From: Planctomycetota bacterium
GTDB lineage: Bacteria > Planctomycetota > GCA-002687715
DNA length: 13,881 bases
Assembly: GCA_013213915.1 (NCBI GenBank)
Contig: JABSRK010000068.1
Location: 1-13,881, forward strand
Reading direction: 5' to 3'
Positions within the stretch are counted from its first letter, which is position 1. Every line of letters starts with the position of its first letter. A model generated the notes under the pieces. It was not told the origin of the DNA and made no database searches. It worked only from the letters and a program-made list of their open reading frames with translations. Position numbers and translations under genes: made by a program. This document shows, one piece after another, positions 1 to 5,022 of the stretch.

Positions 1-1008
1 CATGGCGAGGGGGCTGTCTCCTGACGCGCGCAGCGACACCGCCTTCTTGCGGTCCTCGTAGCCGAACACCCGCGCACCTGATGCCTGCCCCCCGGTGACC
101 GAGCCCGTCGCCTTCGAGAGGAACAGGAGCGCGAACGAAGTACTGCGGATGTCCCCGCTGCGTCCCCACCACCCGTCCTTTCGCTGGTTTTTTAGTAGGT
201 GGACCGCACCTTCGGCGTACCAATCGCGACGGCCCATGCGGTCCTGCCCGGAGAACGCCATCGCCCGCTCGAGTCCATAGAGGGTGTAATACGCATGAGC
301 GCCCTGTCCCGGCCGCCAGTGCTCGGCCAGCCAGCTCGTCGCGCGATCGCCGGCCCCCTTGACCCGCGCTCTCCGTATGTCATTTTCGCGATAGCCCGCG
401 CGCGCCATCGCCGTGACGAGCGACGATATGACCCCTGACGTCATCGACGCCGACGACTCTTGGTTCCTCTGGTAGCCCGCACCTCCATCCCTCGCCTGCT
501 GAGTGAGCAGGTACTTGAGGGCGTTCTTCCACACGGCGCGGGACGTCTGCATGCCAAGCTTGTCGGCCGCGCGCAATCCGAGCAACGCGTACTGCGTGCA
601 CGAGTTGTCCGTGCGCTCATCCGCTTGGTTGTAATCCCACCCGCCACTCATGGCCTGGTTGTGAATGAGTTCCTCCACATCCTTCACCGCGAGCGCGCGC
701 AGGCCGGGTTCGCGCAACAACTCGATGGCCATCAGGCGAACGGCGCGCTCGTAGTTCGTCCCCGGGTCGCGACGCATGGGACGCATCGCCCGCTGGATGG
801 CTGGCGACTTCTTGTCCACCTTGCAGTGCAACAGCGCCAACAAGCCCAGGCAGTGCTCCCCCACAGACGCGGAGAACCCCCCGTCCGGACGCTGCGAACC
901 GACGACCGCCTTGCAGCCGCGGTTGATGGCCGCATCGACACGCTTTTGCAGATCGGTCTGTGCCGGCAGGGCGATAGCTACCAGGAGAATCGCGAAAAGA
1001 ACACGCAT
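1..1008 (-). CDS. Secreted alpha/alpha-toroid (prenyltransferase/squalene oxidase repeat-like) protein, 3' end missing
   Basis: The frame is open from an ATG at 1008 to the window edge: 336 codons, no stop, so the C-terminus is missing. Residues 1-17 (MRVLFAILLVAIALPAQ) look like a signal peptide, implying export. The rest has the helical repeats of the terpenoid-cyclase/prenyltransferase toroid fold, with recurring Gln/Asp-Gly motifs: SQRPDGGF (38-45), SGGWDYN (121-127), TQYALLGL (138-145), QARDGGAGY (171-179), DWYAEGA (262-268) and NQRKDGWW (274-281). No aspartate-rich cyclase motif (DXDD or similar) is visible, so a terpene cyclase role is unlikely. Planctomycetes carry many secreted proteins of this type with unknown function. 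It is the last gene of the leftward run, 87 nt past the small CxxC ORF, and its leader contains a strong inverted repeat. The family call is confident; the function is unknown. Confidence 0.85.
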   Translation of the reverse strand, partial: MRVLFAILLVAIALPAQTDLQKRVDAAINRGCKAVVGSQRPDGGFSASVGEHCLGLLALLHCKVDKKSPAIQRAMRPMRRDPGTNYERAVRLMAIELLREPGLRALAVKDVEELIHNQAMSGGWDYNQADERTDNSCTQYALLGLRAADKLGMQTSRAVWKNALKYLLTQQARDGGAGYQRNQESSASMTSGVISSLVTAMARAGYRENDIRRARVKGAGDRATSWLAEHWRPGQGAHAYYTLYGLERAMAFSGQDRMGRRDWYAEGAVHLLKNQRKDGWWGRSGDIRSTSFALLFLSKATGSVTGGQASGARVFGYEDRKKAVSLRASGDSPLAM

Positions 1009-1030
1009 GGCTCCGTCCAGGATCCTACGC

Positions 1031-1080
1031 GAACGCGCCCGACGAGGTCACGTTCAACACGTGTCCCCGCGGGCGCGTTC
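1031..1080 (-). promoter_or_regulatory. Long inverted repeat in the leader of the toroid gene
   Basis: An 11-bp perfect inverted repeat (GAACGCGCCCG at 1031-1041, its complement at 1070-1080) encloses a second stem, CACGT/ACGTG (1049-1053 and 1059-1063), with loop TCAAC. Transcribed leftward, it begins 15 nt after the stop of the small CxxC ORF and ends 22 nt before the toroid ATG. No T-run follows it, so it is not a classical intrinsic terminator. It could be a leader structure, a processing site or an operator. Confidence 0.5.
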
Positions 1081-1095
1081 TCCTCAGGCCGCTGC

Positions 1096-1221
1096 TTACC
1101 GGTCGCGCAGAGCCTCGAGAGCGCGCTCGAGGCCGGACTTCCGGACCTTCATCTGGCCAAGGGTCTCGACAACGTCTTTACGCTCGTGACCGCAGTCGGG
1201 GCAGATGATCTTCCGCTCCAT
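1096..1221 (-). CDS. Very small CxxC (zinc-ribbon-like) protein, 41 aa
   Basis: ATG at 1221 and TAA at 1098-1096 give 41 residues. It opens MERKIICPDCGHERKD, with a CPDCGH knuckle at residues 7-12, followed by a charged stretch likely to be helical (GLERALEALRDR at the C-terminus). One CxxC pair plus a histidine is less than a full four-ligand zinc ribbon, so metal binding would need a dimer or another ligand. About 80% of codons end in G or C, as in the neighbouring genes, which argues for real coding. An in-frame GTG at 1239 would add six residues; neither start has a clear Shine-Dalgarno sequence. It lies between the choice-of-anchor B and toroid genes on the same strand. I do not recognise the family and infer no function beyond possible metal or nucleic-acid binding. 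Confidence 0.5.
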   Translation of the reverse strand: MERKIICPDCGHERKDVVETLGQMKVRKSGLERALEALRDR

Positions 1222-1250
1222 CCAACGCACGTGTCGCACCCGATACGCAA

Positions 1251-1288
1251 GACGGGCCCGGACCCCATGAAGCGATCCGGGCCACGTC
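1251..1288 (-). terminator. Terminator-like hairpin after the choice-of-anchor B gene
   Basis: On the leftward strand GACG-T-GGCCCGGA pairs with TCCGGGCCCGTC: 12 bp with one bulged T and a 13-nt loop (1263-1275). It starts 23 nt after the stop at 1312. The downstream side lacks a T-run, so it may only pause or protect transcripts. It also lies just upstream of the small CxxC ORF and could act in its leader. Confidence 0.4.
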
Positions 1289-1311
1289 TCGGTTTTCGCC
1301 CTACCGCACGA

Positions 1312-2760
1312 TCAGAACGTGATGCGCCCGCACTGGCTAGGTTGCCACCCGTTGGTGGGGGTCTGGGAGAAGTTGATCACGTCGAAGCTCAAACCGATCG
1401 GGACGGCGCCGTTGGGCAACGAGAAGCTGTAGTTGCCGGCGAAGTTGGTGGTCGCGACATAAGGCTGGGCCGTGGTGCCGAGGGAGAACAACGCGTCCGC
1501 GCCGATCCCTCCGACGGGGCCGTCCCCGAGCAAACCGCTGGTCTGGCTCGAGGTGCCGTTGTAGATCACCGAACCTGGAATGGCACCGCTGACGCTGAAG
1601 GTCACGTCGCCAAAGCCGTTGGTCGACAGCGCGATGCTAGGCGCCTCGGGTGGGGTGAAGTCGATCACGTAGAAGCCGCGGTTCGAACTGAAGCTCTCGG
1701 TGGCGACGAGACGGTAGCCACCGGGGATCGCCTTCAGTGGCCAGACACCCCAGCAACCGTCGTACACGCTGGCACCAGCGTTGGTCGGCCACGGATCGTA
1801 GATGCCCGCGATGACCGGGTTGCTCGGGCGGGACATATCGAGGATCCGGACGTAGTCGGCATACCAGGCGATGAAGCAGTACTTGTCCATCACGACGGGG
1901 TTGTGCACCGAGATGCTGGCGCCGGTGGGCGAGTAATACTCGGAGGCCAGGACCGGGTTGTTGACGTTCGACACGTCGTAGATCTTGGCGTGGCCGCCGG
2001 CGGTCTCGTTGCACTCGATGAGATACTTGGAACTGCCGCCTGGCGGGTTGTACATCCAGCACGAGTGGCTGAGCCCACCCGAAGGGATGACGGGGCCGAC
2101 CTGGTTGATGTTCGACGGGTTGCTGATGTCGATCTGGTACGTGCCCTCGCCCGAGCCGAAGAGGCAGTTCACGTAGGCGATCCCGTCCTGAGCGTAGACA
2201 TCGTGTGTCTGGCTGCTGCTCGGCGGCTGCCACGTGTCCCGCGTGATTGGACTCGCGGGGTTCGAGACGTCGTACACGCGCAGGTTGTAGGGGCTCGCCC
2301 CGTTACGGCCCTGCAGATACAACTTGGTCGCGCCGTTCTCGTACACGAAGCCGTTGTGTGCGCCGCCGGAGATCGTGGAGATCACCTGCATGTTGTATGG
2401 ATTCGCGAGGCTGACGACCTGCGTCTCCGACCCTTGCTGCAACGCAAAGGCCGTCGGCGGGTTGGACATGTACTTCACGTCCTTCAGGTCACTGCCCGTG
2501 GCGTTGATGTGCGAAGCGAACACGGGAGCCACGGGGTTCGTGATCTCGTAGCAGTCGAGACCGGAATTGCCGCGGCAGATGAGGGCAAAGTCACGACCGA
2601 TGCTGTCCGTAAACGTGCAGCAGTCGGCGACCCAGTTGCTCGACGTCACGGGCGTGAAGCTACGGAGCGTCGTGTTCAGGACCAACGGCGCCTGAGCCGG
2701 AGCCTCGGAAACCAAGGCGAACAAAACGGCAATCAGAAGCCCGATGCGGATTCCGAGCAT
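1312..2760 (-). CDS. Choice-of-anchor B family secreted beta-propeller protein, 482 aa
   Basis: Residues 1-23 form a signal peptide (MLGIRIGLLIAVLFALVSEAPAQA, probable cut after AQA), so the product is exported. The body has repeated blade motifs of the LVIVD/choice-of-anchor B type: LDCYEITNPVAPVFAS, LRVYDVSNPASP, YQIDISNPSNI, AKIYDVSNVNNPVLAS, VRILDMSRPSNPVIAG and FYVIDFTPPEAP, spanning roughly residues 35-365. The last 110 or so residues form a separate Gly/Ser/Thr-rich beta module ending CGRITF, the place where this family carries its variable anchor or sorting module. The start is fixed by GAGGT five bases before the ATG. Proteins of this family are secreted or surface-bound and their ligands are mostly unknown. 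It follows the CRTAC1-type lipoprotein by 125 bp on the same strand. Confidence 0.85.
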   Translation of the reverse strand: MLGIRIGLLIAVLFALVSEAPAQAPLVLNTTLRSFTPVTSSNWVADCCTFTDSIGRDFALICRGNSGLDCYEITNPVAPVFASHINATGSDLKDVKYMSNPPTAFALQQGSETQVVSLANPYNMQVISTISGGAHNGFVYENGATKLYLQGRNGASPYNLRVYDVSNPASPITRDTWQPPSSSQTHDVYAQDGIAYVNCLFGSGEGTYQIDISNPSNINQVGPVIPSGGLSHSCWMYNPPGGSSKYLIECNETAGGHAKIYDVSNVNNPVLASEYYSPTGASISVHNPVVMDKYCFIAWYADYVRILDMSRPSNPVIAGIYDPWPTNAGASVYDGCWGVWPLKAIPGGYRLVATESFSSNRGFYVIDFTPPEAPSIALSTNGFGDVTFSVSGAIPGSVIYNGTSSQTSGLLGDGPVGGIGADALFSLGTTAQPYVATTNFAGNYSFSLPNGAVPIGLSFDVINFSQTPTNGWQPSQCGRITF

Positions 2761-2764
2761 TGGA

Positions 2765-2769
2765 ACCTC
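2765..2769 (-). promoter_or_regulatory. Shine-Dalgarno site of the choice-of-anchor B gene
   Basis: GAGGT on the leftward strand lies 4-5 nt from the ATG at 2760. It is the clearest ribosome binding site in the window, where most starts lack one, and it fixes the start. Confidence 0.6.
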
Positions 2770-2793
2770 ACTCGCTAGCAGAATGGATTGGGA

Positions 2794-2809
2794 CGATTCA
2801 GGGGAATCG
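2794..2809 (-). repeat. Short perfect inverted repeat upstream of the choice-of-anchor B gene
   Basis: CGATTC (2794-2799) and GAATCG (2804-2809) are separated by four bases. The element lies 34 bp upstream of the start codon within the 125-bp gap after the CRTAC1-type gene. It could be an operator half-site pair or a weak hairpin. The rest of the gap shows no clear promoter. Confidence 0.3.
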
Positions 2810-2885
2810 GGGCAAATGTACAGGGGAACGACTCCGGCTCAGAGTACCGATCTGGGTCCTCCACCCGCAAGACATCCTTGGGTCA

Positions 2886-4568
2886 TCAGCGGCCTTTTCC
2901 TCGCTCCAGGACTACCCGGCGGTCGGCCTCACAGGAACCGAAAGACTCGGTCCGGCCACCAGGCCACAGGACACCCACTTCTTCGATCGGGAGGCCGCCT
3001 GGAAGGCCGAAATACGCGGTCGGGGGCTTCGAACTCAGATAGCTACCGGATCGCGCGCAGACGCCGACACGGCGTCGTCCCCCCACGCGAACGAAGACCA
3101 CGGCGCCCTCGACGTCCCGATCAAGCTTGCCCTCGCGGACCCGAACCCCGAGCCAACGACCGCGTCCCTCGATCCGGTTCTCGAAGAGCCGGACTGTCCC
3201 GTTCGCCGTGCTCACGAGTAAATCAACGTCCCCATCCCTGTCGATGTCGCCGACCGCGAGACCGCGCCCATTCTCGTCGTGCGTGGTGAACGACCCCATA
3301 TCCGCCTTGGAGAACGCGCTGCCATCGTTCACGAAGACGCGGTCGCGCTGCGCGTATCGACCCCAGAAGCCCGTCTGCCCGGTGGCGCCGGTCACGGGGC
3401 CGCGCATGACACGCCCGTTGATGCACACGAGGTCGTTGTCGCCGTCACGATCGAGGTCGACGAATGCACACCCCCACCCGGTGTCGTTGCGCGTCGCAGC
3501 GCCCAGGCCTCTGGCGGCGGTGGCATCGCGCCACACCCCGGGCGACGTTTGGCGATAGAGGGTGTGCGTCTCGGTCACCAGGTGGGTCAGCAGCAGGTCC
3601 AGAAGTCCGTCACCGTCGGCGTCCCCGACGGCGACGCCCATGCTCGCCTCGGGGGCGCCACGATCGTTGAAACCGATGCGCAGCCGAAGCGCCGCCTCCT
3701 CGTACGTCCCGTCCCCCTTCGCGACCCAGGCGAAGTTGGCCTGTCGATCGTTGGCGACGTAGATGTCCAGCCGATCGTCTCCATTCACATCGAGGAACGC
3801 GAGACCGAGTCCGCGGCTGGCCTTGGTGGCGATACCGGTGGAAGAACTCACATCCTTGAATTTCCCACCGCCAACGCCGCGATAGAGGCGGTCGGGAACC
3901 CCCTTCAGCGTCTCCGGGCCCATGTACTCGGGGCGGCCCGCCGGATCACGACCGATGTCTCGAGCGGGATCGTAAGACACGTAGTTCGTGACGAACAAGT
4001 CGAGCCAGCCATCACCATCAAGATCGCAGAACCCCGCTGACGCTGCCCAGGCCCGATTGTCGATGCCAGACTCTGCGGTGACGTCGGTGAACGTCGCCCG
4101 ACCATCGTTCCGGAACAACCGGTCCGGGCCGTAGTTGGTCACATACACGTCCAGGTCGCCGTCATTGTCGATGTCGCCGACGGCGACACCCATTCCGTAG
4201 CCGCCGTCCCCGAGGCCGGATGATTCGGTGGCGTCCGCGAACATCCCGCCCGGCTGCTGCAGCCAGAGCCGGTTTCTCCCCTTCTCCGTATCGAACGTCC
4301 CGTCGGATCGGCACCAGCCGCTGACCGCGTAGACATCGAGATCGCCGTCCCCGTCCGCGTCGAACAGCGCGCACCCACAACCGATGCTCTCGGGCATGAA
4401 CCAGTCCTCGACCTCGGCACGGTCCACGGCGAATCGGATCCCCCGTGCCGCAGCGGTCTCCGCGAATACCACCGCGGGCGGCGTGCCGGGCGCTTGCGGC
4501 GAGGAGTCATCGCCGCACGCAGTGAGCGTCGAGACGGCAAAGGCGATCGAGAGGACATGTCGGGTCAT
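2886..4568 (-). CDS. CRTAC1-type FG-GAP/VCBS + ASPIC/UnbV lipoprotein, 560 aa
   Basis: From the ATG at 4568 the protein opens MTRHVLSIAFAVSTLTAC; LTAC is a lipobox, so Cys18 is the likely lipidated residue and the protein is membrane-tethered outside the cytoplasm. Seven DxDxDG-type calcium-loop motifs follow from residue 70: DADGDGDLD, DIDNDGDLD, DLDGDGWLD, DVNGDDRLD, DADGDGLLD, DLDRDGDND and DIDRDGDVD, fitting a seven-bladed integrin-alpha-like propeller. The final 95 or so residues (WLGVRV, YFGLPGG, VGVLWPGG) match the ASPIC/UnbV domain. The frame opens further upstream to 4622, but that start adds 18 basic residues before the signal and lacks a proper Tat motif, so 4568 is preferred. It ends with tandem TGA stops (2888-2883). 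Proteins of this family are widespread in planctomycetes; ligands are unknown. Confidence 0.9.
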   Translation of the reverse strand: MTRHVLSIAFAVSTLTACGDDSSPQAPGTPPAVVFAETAAARGIRFAVDRAEVEDWFMPESIGCGCALFDADGDGDLDVYAVSGWCRSDGTFDTEKGRNRLWLQQPGGMFADATESSGLGDGGYGMGVAVGDIDNDGDLDVYVTNYGPDRLFRNDGRATFTDVTAESGIDNRAWAASAGFCDLDGDGWLDLFVTNYVSYDPARDIGRDPAGRPEYMGPETLKGVPDRLYRGVGGGKFKDVSSSTGIATKASRGLGLAFLDVNGDDRLDIYVANDRQANFAWVAKGDGTYEEAALRLRIGFNDRGAPEASMGVAVGDADGDGLLDLLLTHLVTETHTLYRQTSPGVWRDATAARGLGAATRNDTGWGCAFVDLDRDGDNDLVCINGRVMRGPVTGATGQTGFWGRYAQRDRVFVNDGSAFSKADMGSFTTHDENGRGLAVGDIDRDGDVDLLVSTANGTVRLFENRIEGRGRWLGVRVREGKLDRDVEGAVVFVRVGGRRRVGVCARSGSYLSSKPPTAYFGLPGGLPIEEVGVLWPGGRTESFGSCEADRRVVLERGKGR

Positions 4569-4569
4569 G

Positions 4570-4590
4570 GGCACGCCGCCGTAGCGTGCC
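4570..4590 (-). promoter_or_regulatory. Hairpin abutting the start codon of the CRTAC1-type gene
   Basis: On the leftward strand GGCACG and CGTGCC pair around a 9-nt loop CTACGGCGG, ending one base before the ATG at 4568. The only SD-like bases (GGCGG) sit in the loop. It could influence translation start, or be chance in GC-rich DNA. Confidence 0.3.
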
Positions 4591-4643
4591 ACAGCGCGAG
4601 AACGCCGTACAATCCGCGCCATGCCGCTCCGCGCGGCTCGCCT

Positions 4644-4661
4644 GCCGCACCCCGTGGCGGC
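4644..4661 (-). terminator. Weak hairpin after the 94-aa ORF
   Basis: GCCGC/GCGGC (or GCCG plus CAC with a bulged C) can pair, starting two bases after the TGA of the ORF ending at 4664. There is no T-run. It matters only as mild support that a transcript ends here. Confidence 0.25.
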
Positions 4662-4663
4662 TA

Positions 4664-4948
4664 TCAGATCCAGGCCCCGGAACCGGTCTCCAGGGGCTGG
4701 TCCGCCACGACCTCGGTGAGATCGTTGAGGGCAACGGCGCCCACGTCTCGACCCTCGCCCCCTGCGGGGTCCCCTGATGAGCTGGCGCCCTCGCTATCGG
4801 CGGATTCGCAGCGGCGGATTCGCAGCGGCGGACCTGGAAGCCATCCGCTGACGGATAAATCGTTGACCTTATCCGAAAAAACCGAATAATCGGTGGTCAG
4901 GAGCGCCCATTCCTGTCGCTTCACGCCCTTCTTCAACTCTGCTTGCAT
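4664..4948 (-). CDS. Possible small hypothetical protein (94 aa) or remnant of a gene end
   Basis: An ATG at 4948 opens 94 codons ending in TGA at 4664. The two halves differ. The last 28 or so codons (encoding a stretch that ends ADQPLETGSGAWI) show a strong coding-like pattern, with about 88% G/C at third and under 50% at second positions. The first 40 codons are AT-richer with no third-position bias, and they overlap a good rightward promoter candidate. The middle contains the 14-bp tandem duplication. It may be a real small leftward gene, or the decayed 3' end of an older gene inside an otherwise non-coding region. I do not recognise the protein, and there is no Shine-Dalgarno sequence. 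Confidence 0.3.
   Translation of the reverse strand: MQAELKKGVKRQEWALLTTDYSVFSDKVNDLSVSGWLPGPPLRIRRCESADSEGASSSGDPAGGEGRDVGAVALNDLTEVVADQPLETGSGAWI
4801..4832. repeat. 14-bp tandem duplication in the divergent intergenic region
   Basis: CGGATTCGCAGCGG occurs twice head to tail (4801-4814 and 4815-4828), followed by a third partial copy, CGGA. It lies about 30 bp upstream of the promoter candidate at 4863. Shortly after it is a small hairpin, ATCCG-CTGA-CGGAT (4843-4856). The two identical copies could be regulator sites or a recent slippage product. Confidence 0.7.
4863..4890 (+). promoter_or_regulatory. Sigma70-type promoter candidate for the Arg/Gly-protein gene
   Basis: TTGACC (-35, 5 of 6 to consensus) and AATAAT (-10, 5 of 6) are separated by 16 bp within an AT-rich pocket of a GC-rich region. 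Transcription would start near 4897, giving a leader of about 125 nt before the ATG at 5023. ACCGA/TCGGT dyads (4881-4885, 4890-4894) overlap the -10 box and could be an operator. Confidence 0.5.
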
Positions 4949-4950
4949 CG

Positions 4951-4980
4951 TTGACAGAAAGGGACGTCGAAGGCGTTGAT
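4951..4980 (+). promoter_or_regulatory. Second, weaker promoter candidate before the Arg/Gly-protein gene
   Basis: A perfect TTGACA at 4951 is followed after 18 bp by GTTGAT (3 of 6 to the -10 consensus). The sequence ATCGTTGAC is shared exactly with the upstream candidate (4859-4867 and 4947-4955), 88 bp apart. The TTG at 4951 also opens the reading frame, but it is more likely a -35 box than a start codon. Confidence 0.3.
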
Positions 4981-5022
4981 GGGGGTGGGCGGAGAGAACT
5001 ACGAACGCCGCCCTACAAGCCC

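Noticed and set aside
1..1008. True squalene-hopene cyclase
   Set aside because: It is too short so far, carries a signal peptide and shows no DXDD-like motif.
460..2778. 772-codon open frame on the + strand
   Set aside because: It lies antisense to three leftward genes with signal peptides and family motifs. Its translation is Arg/Val/His-rich without domains, as expected of a mirror frame in GC-rich DNA.
3279..4040. 253-codon + strand frame opposite the CRTAC1-type gene
   Set aside because: It is antisense to a gene with seven clear calcium-loop motifs, and its own product has no recognisable feature.
4951..5022. TTG start at 4951 adding 24 residues to the Arg/Gly protein
   Set aside because: It places a polar, charged leader ahead of the membrane anchor and has no ribosome site. 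The TTGACA fits a -35 box better.
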